DNA of 20,725 nt from an uncultured Collinsella sp. (GTDB lineage Bacteria; Actinomycetota; Coriobacteriia; Coriobacteriales; Coriobacteriaceae): positions 1-20,725 of the forward strand of contig CAUGKA010000015.1 of the NCBI GenBank assembly GCA_959599615.1. The letters are read 5' to 3'. The position numbers and the translations under genes were made by a program. The notes below the pieces were generated by a model, which was not told where the DNA came from, did no database searches, and was given only the letters and a program-made list of their open reading frames with translations. Position 1 is the stretch's first letter. Every line of letters begins with the position of its first letter. Of the stretch, positions 1 through 6,298 are shown in pieces.

Positions 1-1356
1 CATCGCCAGAATGACCGTAGCGGCACCGGTGACGATGTCGCCGCCGGCCCAGATGCGGGGATCGGTGGTCTGGCCGGTCTCCTCGTCGGCAACGATGTAG
101 CCCCACTTGTTGAGCTCCATCTTGCCGCCGATCTTGGCAGCGAAGGGGTTGGCGTTGGTGCCGATAGCCGAAATAGCGACGTCGCAGGGGATCTCCTCGA
201 TGGCGCCCTCGATGGGCACCGGGCGACGACGGCCGGACTCGTCAGGCTCGCCGAGCTCCATCTTCTGGACCTTGACGGCGCACACGGAGCCGTCCTCGCC
301 AGCGACAAACTCGAGCGGGGAGACGAGCGGCAGAACCTCGACGCCCTCGGCCTTAGCATGGTGCAGCTCGGCGCGACGGCAGGGCATCTCGTCCTCGGTA
401 CGACGGTAGGCGATGATGGCGTGCTCGGCGCCCAGGCGCTTGGCGGTACGGACGGCGTCCATAGCCACGTTGCCGCCACCAAAGACGACGACGTTCTTGC
501 CGTGCTTGGTGGGGGTGTCGTACTCGGGGAACTTGTTGGCCTTCATCAGGTTCACGCGGGTGAGGTACTCGTTTGCGAAGAAGACGTTGGGCAGGTTCTC
601 GCCGGGGACGTTGAGGAACTTGGGCAGGCCAGCGCCGGTCGCCACGTAGATAGCGTCGAAGCCCTGCTCGAACAGCTCCTCGGCCGTGGCCATGTTGCCC
701 ACGACGGAGTTGTACTCAAACTTGACGCCCATGTCCTCCAGGCCGTCAATCTCGCGCTTGACGACTGCCTTGGGCAGACGGAACTCGGGGATGCCGTAGA
801 CCAGCACGCCGCCGCCGGTGAAGAAGGCCTCGAAGACGGTGACGTCAAAGCCGTTGCGGGCGAGCTCGCCGGCACAGGTGATGCCGGACGGGCCGGAGCC
901 GACGACGGCGACCTTCTTGCCGTTCTTGGGGGCCATCTTGGGCGTGGAGGCGAGCTCGGGGCGGTCACCCAGGAAGCGCTCGAGCTGGCCGATAGCCACG
1001 GGCTCGGACTTCTTGCCACGGATGCACTTACCCTCGCACTGGTTCTCCTGCGGGCAGACGCGGCCGCAGATGGCGGGAAGCATGGAGTCCTCGCGGATGG
1101 TATCGAGAGCGCCGCCGAAGTCCTTCGCGCGGATCTGCTCGATAAAGCGGGGAATGTTGATGTTGACGGGGCAGCCCTCAACACAGAACGGCTTCTTGCA
1201 GTTGAGGCAGCGCTCGGCCTCGGCCAGCGCCATCTCCTCGGTGAAGCCCTTGTCGACGGGGCGGAAGTCGCAGGCGCGCTCGGCAGCCGGCTCCTCGTTA
1301 TCGGGGGTGCGGGGCGACTTCATATCGGCAACGAAACGACCGTTAACTAGTGGCAT
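1..1356 (-). CDS. nfnB: NfnB/SudA/GltA-type NAD(P)H-dependent flavin iron-sulfur oxidoreductase, large subunit (C-terminus cut by window edge)
   Basis: Reading leftward from the ATG at 1356 gives 452 codons open to base 1. The N-terminus carries two cysteine clusters of the 4Fe-4S type (CLNCKKPFC...C near residues 50-62 and CGRVCPQENQCEGKC near 97-111). A first dinucleotide fold follows (VAVVGSGPSG near 150) and a second (VVVFGGGNVAMD near 290). The C-terminal FAD-contacting motif (WAGGDIVTG) lies just before the edge. This is the layout of the glutamate-synthase small-subunit family, which also includes NfnB and SudA. It overlaps the preceding small-subunit gene by 10 bases, so the two are almost certainly cotranslated partners. 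With the FNR-like subunit next door, the best reading is NADH-dependent ferredoxin:NADP+ oxidoreductase (electron bifurcation). A sulfide dehydrogenase or a stand-alone GltA role cannot be excluded. Family members are about 465 residues, so only a short tail is missing. Confidence 0.87.
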   Translation of the reverse strand, partial: MPLVNGRFVADMKSPRTPDNEEPAAERACDFRPVDKGFTEEMALAEAERCLNCKKPFCVEGCPVNINIPRFIEQIRAKDFGGALDTIREDSMLPAICGRVCPQENQCEGKCIRGKKSEPVAIGQLERFLGDRPELASTPKMAPKNGKKVAVVGSGPSGITCAGELARNGFDVTVFEAFFTGGGVLVYGIPEFRLPKAVVKREIDGLEDMGVKFEYNSVVGNMATAEELFEQGFDAIYVATGAGLPKFLNVPGENLPNVFFANEYLTRVNLMKANKFPEYDTPTKHGKNVVVFGGGNVAMDAVRTAKRLGAEHAIIAYRRTEDEMPCRRAELHHAKAEGVEVLPLVSPLEFVAGEDGSVCAVKVQKMELGEPDESGRRRPVPIEGAIEEIPCDVAISAIGTNANPFAAKIGGKMELNKWGYIVADEETGQTTDPRIWAGGDIVTGAATVILAM

Positions 1357-2186
1357 GCGCAGCTCTTTTCCTCATAGGCCTTGAGGGACTCGCCCTCTTC
1401 GGAACGGTAAGCGGCCTGGCGGGCACGAAGGTCATCCCAGTCGACCAGGGTGGCATCGAAGTCGGGGCCGTCGACGCAAGCGAACTTGGTCACGCCGCCC
1501 ACCTCGACGCGGCAGCAGCCGCACATGCCGGTGCCGTCAACCATGATGGGGTTGAGCGACGCGGTGATGGGGGTGTCGTACTTCTGGGCGGTGAGGGTCG
1601 AGAACTTCATCATCGGAACGGGGCCGACGCAGAAGACCTGGCTCACGGCCTTGTCCTGCAGCAGGCGCTCCAGCGGAGCGGTGACAACGCCCTGCTCGCC
1701 GTAGGAGCCGTCGTCAGTGGTGATGTGGATGTGGTCCTCGTCGAGGAGCTCGCGGAACTGGTCCTCCATGAGCAGGAGGTCCTTGGTGCGGGCGCCCATG
1801 ATGGCGTGCACCTCGTGACCGGTCTCGACCAGGTGCTTGGCGACCGGGAAGGCAATTGCCAGGCCGACGCCGCCGCCAATGACAGCGCAGGGGCCCTCGG
1901 CCATCTCGGTAGGAACGCCCAGCGGGCCCACGACGTCGCGCAGCGACTCGCCGGCCTCGTAGGTGGACAGCATCTCGGTGGTCTTGCCGATCACCATGAA
2001 GATGAACTCGACCCAGCCCTCGTCACCGTTCCAGCCAGCCAGGGTAAACGGGACACGCTCGCCCGTCTCGTTGGCGCGGACCATGAGGAACTGTCCGGCG
2101 TGCGCATGTTTGGCGATTGCAGGCGCCTCGATGCGGAACTTGAACACCTTCTCCGAGAACTGCGTCTTCTCCAGGATCTTATACAT
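1347..2186 (-). CDS. nfnA: NfnA/SudB-type FAD/NAD-binding, 2Fe-2S oxidoreductase subunit (PyrK/FNR-like)
   Basis: The 279-residue protein begins MYKILEKTQF. It shows the ferredoxin-reductase plan: a flavin-binding motif RVPFTLAGW near residue 44, a pyrophosphate-binding glycine turn (IGGGVGLAIAFP) near 103, an NAD-domain end (FCVGPVPMMK) near 185, and a C-terminal 2Fe-2S cysteine set (MCGCCRVEVGG then FACVDGP, near 220-240). It is the size of NfnA and of the sulfide dehydrogenase beta subunit. It lies directly upstream of, and overlaps, the large subunit, which argues against a PyrK role; no pyrD is present. The start is supported by a purine-rich GAGAGGGG a few bases upstream. The extreme C-terminus ends in Cys-Ala-Cys-His, which I cannot assign to the cluster. 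NfnA would be the NADH-oxidising, FAD-carrying half of the bifurcating complex in the cytoplasm. Confidence 0.85.
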   Translation of the reverse strand: MYKILEKTQFSEKVFKFRIEAPAIAKHAHAGQFLMVRANETGERVPFTLAGWNGDEGWVEFIFMVIGKTTEMLSTYEAGESLRDVVGPLGVPTEMAEGPCAVIGGGVGLAIAFPVAKHLVETGHEVHAIMGARTKDLLLMEDQFRELLDEDHIHITTDDGSYGEQGVVTAPLERLLQDKAVSQVFCVGPVPMMKFSTLTAQKYDTPITASLNPIMVDGTGMCGCCRVEVGGVTKFACVDGPDFDATLVDWDDLRARQAAYRSEEGESLKAYEEKSCACH

Positions 2187-2291
2187 AGAACCCCTCTCTT
2201 GTTAGGGCTACCGAACCGTGCCTCCACGGAAAAGGACGGTGGCCCGAATAAAACCGTACGCGCACAGGCGTTGTGCAGACATACGGTGCAA

Positions 2292-2297
2292 ATTATA
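2292..2297 (-). promoter_or_regulatory. Candidate -10 box of the nfnAB operon
   Basis: On the minus strand a perfect TATAAT lies about 105 bases before the nfnA start. No good -35 hexamer is visible at 16-18 bases (the nearest is a TAAA-containing run). The implied 5' leader is about 100 nt and includes small GC-rich inverted repeats. The -10 match is seen; activity is inferred. Confidence 0.5.
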
Positions 2298-2359
2298 CCC
2301 TCATGGACATGCTGTTTACGTGTGTCTTCGGCGGTTGGGAAAAGGGTTTATCCACTTCG

Positions 2360-2557
2360 ACCTACCAAATAGGGATAGGTTTATTTTGGTCGGTTTTATC
2401 AGGCAAAACGGCAAAGGGGGCCGGCCTCGGGTTGTGATGAGGCCGGCCCCCTTTGGGGTGTTATGCGTGTATGGCGGCGCGGGGTTTATTGCGATGCGGC
2501 CACCGGGGCGTTTCCGCAGATAAAACCTGCCAAAATAAACATCCCTAAACGGTAGGT
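2360..2557. repeat. 198-bp inverted-repeat element enclosing the pth terminator
   Basis: Bases 2360-2400 and the reverse complement of 2519-2557 align with 34 matches over 39 positions. Shared blocks are ACCTACC, TAGGGAT, GTTTATTTTGG and GGTTTTATC, with one 2-base gap. Between the arms lies a perfect 16-bp hairpin (2413-2454). The outer end stops 1 base short of the pth stop codon. Each arm also contains a shorter internal dyad (ACCTACC/GGTnGGT type). The structure could be a miniature mobile or REP-like element that supplies the pth terminator, or a pair of identical operator sites upstream of nfnA. No ORF in it looks real. Confidence 0.75.
2413..2454 (-). terminator. Strong hairpin terminator downstream of pth
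   Basis: A perfect 16-bp stem (2413-2428 with 2439-2454) has a 10-base loop and ends in A3/T3. Read on the minus strand it is followed by a moderately T-rich stretch (GCCGTTTTG), so it fits a terminator for pth, about 105 bases after its stop, and it insulates nfnAB. On the plus strand there is no T run. Confidence 0.65.
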
Positions 2558-2558
2558 T

Positions 2559-3188
2559 TTAGTGCTTGCCGTTGGCGGAGGCGGCGCCGTTGACGTGGTC
2601 GCGGGCGTAGATTACGCCGTGGACGATGGCCAGACCGGCGGCATCTGCGGCGCGGGCGCAGGTGTCCTGGAAGTCCTCGGCCTCGCGGGCGCGCAGCTGC
2701 TTGAGCACATAGTCTGCCACGGCCATCTTGCCGGGAGGGTTGCCGATGCCGGTGCGGATGCGACTAAAGTCGCGGCTGCCCATCTTGTCGATGATGGAGC
2801 GCAGGCCGTTGTGGCCGGCGTGGCCGCCGCCCACCTTGACACGTACGTCGCCGGCGGGAATGTCGAGCTCGTCGTGGATTACAAGCAGCTCCTCGGCCTT
2901 GATCTTGTACTCGCGGCAGAGCTTGGAGATGGGGCCACCCGAGGTATTCATATACGACTGCGGCTTGACCAGCACGATCTGGCGCTTGCCGCCCTCTTCC
3001 TCGGCATCGTTGATATTGATGAGTGCGACCTCGGCGCCTGCCTGGTTTTTCCAGTACGTGACGCCGGCCTGACGGGCCAGCTCGTCGATCGCCTTAAAAC
3101 CAGCGTTGTGGCGGGTCTCGGCATATTCCTCGCCAGGGTTGCCAAGTCCGGCAACCATGCGAATCTTAAGCGGCTGTGCAGCTGCCAT
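2559..3188 (-). CDS. pth: Peptidyl-tRNA hydrolase
   Basis: Pth cleaves peptidyl-tRNA released from stalled ribosomes and recycles the tRNA. Diagnostic motifs are MVAGLGNPG (N-terminal strand), TRHNAG (with the catalytic His), KPQSYMN, HDELDIPAG (with the conserved Asp) and GGGHAGHNGLRS. The product is about 209 residues, a normal bacterial length. Two in-frame ATGs exist, at 3194 and 3188. The AAAGG Shine-Dalgarno ends immediately against the first but is 6 bases from the second, so 3188 is preferred. Upstream there is a promoter with a perfect -35. Downstream there is a 16-bp-stem terminator, so the gene appears to be its own transcription unit, although it belongs to the conserved glmU-prs-pth neighbourhood. 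The C-terminal tail (after ARDHVNG) is small-residue rich and probably disordered. Confidence 0.97.
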   Translation of the reverse strand: MAAAQPLKIRMVAGLGNPGEEYAETRHNAGFKAIDELARQAGVTYWKNQAGAEVALININDAEEEGGKRQIVLVKPQSYMNTSGGPISKLCREYKIKAEELLVIHDELDIPAGDVRVKVGGGHAGHNGLRSIIDKMGSRDFSRIRTGIGNPPGKMAVADYVLKQLRAREAEDFQDTCARAADAAGLAIVHGVIYARDHVNGAASANGKH

Positions 3189-3218
3189 GTTCATCCTTTC
3201 GTTGATTTGTCGCCTGCT

Positions 3219-3247
3219 ATGGTGAGCGACCCTGTTGCCGCTGTCAA
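3219..3247 (-). promoter_or_regulatory. Candidate pth promoter
   Basis: On the minus strand a perfect TTGACA (3242-3247) is followed after 17 bases by CACCAT (3219-3224), about 30 bases before the ATG. The -35 is consensus; the -10 matches 3 of 6. It lies between repeat element A and pth, so pth would not depend on readthrough from the inserted gene. Confidence 0.5.
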
Positions 3248-3302
3248 ATGGAGGGTAATTGAGGGCGTTTTGGGGCGTTTGGACGGACGTCGAAATCCGA
3301 GG

Positions 3303-3506
3303 TGGACAGTTAGTTCAGATACGTATAAGTTCTGAGGACTCGAATTACTCAATTCAATGCCGATACGTTGTTTTGGAGCTTTAGTTAGTCCATATGGCGC
3401 TGTTTTGAAGTCTACCCTGCCTTCAAATAGGGCGAATGGTATAGAGATAGCTGCAAAACAGTCTAATTCAATGCGTCCATTTATACGTATTTGAACTAAC
3501 TGCCCA
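3303..3506. repeat. MITE-like element copy A (204 bp, 26-bp terminal inverted repeats)
   Basis: The left end (3303-3328) and the reverse complement of the right end (3481-3506) agree at 24 of 26 positions. The shared core is GTTAGTTCA-n-ATACGTATAA, with the ends beginning TGGnCAG. The interior is AT-richer than the chromosome and has no convincing ORF. The same termini occur at 4830-5034. No clear target-site duplication is visible. The end structure and the matching length of the second copy support a non-autonomous mobile repeat, but no transposase is present to define the family. Confidence 0.8.
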
Positions 3507-3539
3507 GCCCTGCTCGACGGCGCACGGGTGATTCGCCGT

Positions 3540-4667
3540 TTAGACCGGCGCGAGGCCGGTTCCGGCCCGCAGAGCGTTGAGCCAAGCGGCCTGACGCTTG
3601 CGATAGCCCTTGATACGGTACCGGAATCGGACTCCTGCGAGTCGATGCATCGTTTGGGCGAAGGCTTCGAGTGCAACAAGGTCTTTCATTTGGTCGCGAT
3701 TGATAACCAGAACGTGGATGCCCATGGCCTTGAGGCCATTATTTCGATTGCCATCGTGGATGCGAGCGTTTTGAAGCTCATGCCCAATTCCGTTGTATTC
3801 GTTGTCGACTCCGGCTGCCGGGCAATATAGGTCGCAGATGGCATAGGGGATGCCCGAGGACATGTTGACCGCAAGAGTATCGAAGTCGATTCGATGGTTG
3901 AGTAGCAGGCCTCCCATGGGCAGGCTGCAACATCCGAATCCGCCAAAGCGCATGGGCGCTCCGAGAACGGCAAACATTAGGGATTCGGCTGGGGATGCGG
4001 ATCCAGCCCGGGCGAGTTTGACTGCCGTGCGAAACGAGGCGTATGAGCTACTTTTGGCGAACCGTGCGACCGCCTCGAGCTCTTCGATGGTCGTGGCGGG
4101 CTCGCATTTGTAGTGCGCCTGTTCATAGCGGGTTTCGTTCTGTTGTTCGGCCGCTGACTGGTTGCCCAGGCAATCAAGATCGCCCGTCGCTTCGTAGCCA
4201 TCGCCCTTGGGCCAGATGTCGTCATGGGCAATGGGGTATGTTGCCCCGGGAGGAAGGGAGTAAGTTCCGACCAGTTCCATGAGAAGCATCAAGGTTTTGG
4301 CGACTGATTCATTTTTAGAACAAAGCATGGCTGTCATGGCAGGAGACGTTGCGTAGATGTCGGCCTCGACGTGCATAATTGCACCTTCAGGAAGCGGAGC
4401 GGAGAGAATATGCTGAAGAAGTCGCTTGTCGGGGCGTCGGTTGCCTTCGTTTGAAACGAGAAGATCGAGCAGCTCGGAATCATCTTCATTCCAGGCGTCG
4501 AGTATCGAAAGTGCGCCAAAGTCTATCGCGTCATTATTGGGAATGCAGCTAGCCAAGGCCTGTGCTTGCTGTTCACTATCAATGGAGCTCCAGGGTAGGG
4601 CAGAGTACGCCCGTCGTGCGCGACGAATTGCGCGGAGGGCGGAGAAATGTGAAATCACGGTCGTCAT
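3540..4667 (-). CDS. Uncharacterised protein with a C-terminal Vsr/DUF559-like (PD-(D/E)XK-type) nuclease-like region
   Basis: The protein has 375 residues and I cannot name it. The C-terminal third has the spacing of very-short-patch-repair/DUF559 folds: LNHRIDF (256-262), ICDLYCPAAGVDNEYNG (277-293, with Asp279 and Glu290), His296, then HDGNRNNGLKAMGIHVLVI (304-322, with Asp305 and Arg308). The middle part (about 105-145) reads like the N-terminal segment of the same coriobacterial family as I remember it. Position 292 is Asn where I expect an acidic residue, which may mean altered or lost catalysis. Codon choice is less GC-biased than in prs or pth. No Shine-Dalgarno precedes the ATG, so the start is uncertain; translation may be leaderless. 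A hairpin without a T run (3517-3539) abuts the stop. The gene is bracketed by two copies of one inverted-repeat element and interrupts the usual prs-pth adjacency, so recent gain is likely. Confidence 0.7.
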   Translation of the reverse strand: MTTVISHFSALRAIRRARRAYSALPWSSIDSEQQAQALASCIPNNDAIDFGALSILDAWNEDDSELLDLLVSNEGNRRPDKRLLQHILSAPLPEGAIMHVEADIYATSPAMTAMLCSKNESVAKTLMLLMELVGTYSLPPGATYPIAHDDIWPKGDGYEATGDLDCLGNQSAAEQQNETRYEQAHYKCEPATTIEELEAVARFAKSSSYASFRTAVKLARAGSASPAESLMFAVLGAPMRFGGFGCCSLPMGGLLLNHRIDFDTLAVNMSSGIPYAICDLYCPAAGVDNEYNGIGHELQNARIHDGNRNNGLKAMGIHVLVINRDQMKDLVALEAFAQTMHRLAGVRFRYRIKGYRKRQAAWLNALRAGTGLAPV

Positions 4668-4829
4668 AGCTATAACGTACTAAGTTGGCGGCAGAATGCG
4701 ACCGCCATACCGTTCTTTTCGCTCAGCGGGGTGCTGGGCGTCATGAACGGCCGGGTGTTAGGAAATCGGTGGAATCGGTTGAGGGGATTGCAGGAAATTG
4801 AGCTCTGCCGAGAAGGTTGACGATGGCTA

Positions 4830-5034
4830 CTGGACAGTTAGTTCAGATACGTATAAGGCGGCGGGCGTTCGAGGTGTTTCTAAGGGCCTTCGAGGGCGAT
4901 TTGAAGATAATATATGCGGCGGTTGTACTCGAAAACGATGAGCTTCGGGCGGCATGGCATCCGCCGGGGAGCTCAGAAGGCTCCGAACGGACCTTTGGAG
5001 CTTTAAAAAATACGTATCTGAACTAACTGTCCAG
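4830..5034. repeat. MITE-like element copy B (205 bp, perfect 25-bp terminal inverted repeats)
   Basis: Bases 4830-4854 and 5010-5034 are perfect inverted repeats beginning CTGGACAGTTAGTTCAGATA and ending in the palindrome ATACGTAT. The element is within a base or two of the length of copy A (3303-3506) and has the same ends, but the interiors share only a 12-base block (TTTGGAGCTTTA). A small internal stem precedes TTTAAAAAA near the right end. The element sits between the inserted gene and the prs terminator. No internal transposase exists. Confidence 0.82.
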
Positions 5035-5056
5035 GGCGGATTGGCGAGGAATAGAA

Positions 5057-5086
5057 AAAGGGTCGGAAGCGAGCTTCCGACCCTTT
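5057..5086 (-). terminator. Intrinsic terminator of prs
   Basis: A 13-bp perfect stem (5057-5069 with 5074-5086, CGAG loop) is followed on the minus strand by TTTTTC. It lies 33 bases beyond the prs stop codon. The plus-strand reading ends TTTAAAAA and is weaker. Confidence 0.88.
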
Positions 5087-5119
5087 AAAAACATCAAAGA
5101 TGATGCGATACGCGTTGGA

Positions 5120-6106
5120 CTACAGCGCGAAGTCGCCGCCGACGAGCGTGGAGACGGGCTCCTCGTGGTAAACGGCGGAGATGGCCTGAGCGAACTCCTC
5201 GGCGACCGAGATGGTCTTGATTTTGCCGCCGACCTCGACGGGGATGGCGTCGGTGACGACGCACTCGACGATGGGGGCGTCGTTCAGACGCTCGATGGCC
5301 GGACCGGAGAAGATGCCGTGGGTGGCGCAGACGTAGATGTCGCCGGCGCCCATAGCCTTGAGCTCCTTGACGTTGGCGCACAGGGTGCCAGCGGTGTCGA
5401 TCATGTCGTCGTTGATGATGCAGGTCTTGCCCTTGATGTCACCGATGATGCCCATGACCTCGGCGGCGTTGTGGCGCGGACGGCCCTTGTGGGCGATGGC
5501 CAGGTCGCAGCCGAGCATGTCGGACAGCTTCTTGGCGGCCTTGGCGCGACCCACGTCGGGGGAGACGACAACCAGGTTGTCGGTGTCGAAGTGCATGTCG
5601 TTGTAGTACTGGCCAAACAGCGGCAGTGCGGACAGGTGGTTAACCGGGATATCGAAGAAGCCCTGGATCTGGCCCTGGTGCAGGTCGAGGGTGATGATGC
5701 GGTTGACGCCGGCACGCTCGAGCAGGTTGGCGACGAGGCGGGCGGTGATGGGCTCGCGCGGGCCGGCCTTGCGGTCCTGGCGGGCATAGCCGTAGTGGGT
5801 GATAACGGCGGTGATGGAGCGGGCGGATGCGCGCTTGGCAGCGTCGGTGGCGATGAGCAGCTCCATGAGCATGTCGTTGACGTTGCCGCCGGCCACGGAC
5901 TGAATCAGGAAGACGTCGGCGCCGCGGACGGTCTCGTCGTAGCGGGCGTAAATCTCACCATTGGCGAACTGCTTTAGCGTAAGGCCCGAAAGCTCGACCC
6001 CAAGGTACTCAGCAATCTTCTGAGCGAGGGGACGGTTGGAGGAACCGGAATACACGCGGATGGACTTGCGCATATTCTCCGACTTCTCGGGATCATTAAT
6101 CGGCAT
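5120..6106 (-). CDS. prs: Ribose-phosphate pyrophosphokinase (PRPP synthetase)
   Basis: The enzyme makes PRPP from ribose 5-phosphate and ATP for nucleotide, His and Trp synthesis. The sequence shows YSGSSNRPLAQKIA at the N-terminus, the flexible catalytic-loop segment HYGYARQDRK, the hallmark SPDVGRAKAAKKL region, and the PRPP-binding loop INDDMIDTAGTL. The product has 328 residues, close to the usual ~315. The extra residues are an N-terminal MPINDPEKSENM leader. The start is fixed by AAAGGAG 8 bases upstream. The gene has its own terminator, and a second terminator separates it from glmU, so glmU and prs need not be one transcript despite being neighbours. In most Gram-positives the next gene is pth; here the inserted cassette intervenes. 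Confidence 0.97.
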   Translation of the reverse strand: MPINDPEKSENMRKSIRVYSGSSNRPLAQKIAEYLGVELSGLTLKQFANGEIYARYDETVRGADVFLIQSVAGGNVNDMLMELLIATDAAKRASARSITAVITHYGYARQDRKAGPREPITARLVANLLERAGVNRIITLDLHQGQIQGFFDIPVNHLSALPLFGQYYNDMHFDTDNLVVVSPDVGRAKAAKKLSDMLGCDLAIAHKGRPRHNAAEVMGIIGDIKGKTCIINDDMIDTAGTLCANVKELKAMGAGDIYVCATHGIFSGPAIERLNDAPIVECVVTDAIPVEVGGKIKTISVAEEFAQAISAVYHEEPVSTLVGGDFAL

Positions 6107-6152
6107 TACCCTTCTCCTTTATACATCGAATGCCATATAGATGCCTTGTTGC

Positions 6153-6158
6153 ATTGTA
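6153..6158 (-). promoter_or_regulatory. Candidate -10 box for prs
   Basis: TACAAT on the minus strand lies 46 bases upstream of the prs ATG, after the glmU terminator. No clear -35 was found at the right distance. The box suggests an independent prs promoter; this is inference from position and a 5/6 match. Confidence 0.4.
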
Positions 6159-6250
6159 ACCGCGCGGCGGGGTTTATCGGGTCCTGATAACGTCTTTACC
6201 GCCAACGGACACGAACCGACCACTCATCCGGTTGCGCAGGTCACGATAGA

Positions 6251-6283
6251 AAAAGGAGCCGCCCCCATGGAGCAGCTCCTTTT
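6251..6283 (-). terminator. Intrinsic terminator of glmU
   Basis: A 9-bp stem AAAAGGAGC/GCTCCTTTT (6251-6259 with 6275-6283) has a 15-base loop and is followed on the minus strand by TTTTTC. It lies 15 bases after the glmU stop. Confidence 0.8.
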
Positions 6284-6298
6284 GTGCTTGGTAAAACG

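Noticed and set aside
358..2372. Long plus-strand open frames opposite nfnB and nfnA (330 and 340 codons)
   Set aside because: Both are antisense to genes with clear family motifs. Their Val/Gly/Ala/Leu-rich, His-rich composition is the usual shadow of GC-rich coding DNA, with no ribosome site or domain.
3191..3679. 162-codon minus-strand ORF overlapping element A and the end of the nuclease-like gene
   Set aside because: It overlaps a better-supported gene in another frame and crosses both ends of the repeat. There is no start signal or motif.
4817..5026. 69-codon plus-strand ORF spanning element B
   Set aside because: It starts outside the element and ends in the right terminal repeat, so it exists because the repeat happens to be open in that frame. 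The parallel frame in copy A differs completely beyond the ends.
3303..5034. Classical composite transposon
   Set aside because: The flanking elements are only ~204 bp with no transposase, and no target-site duplication is evident around the block, so only a MITE-flanked cassette is claimed.
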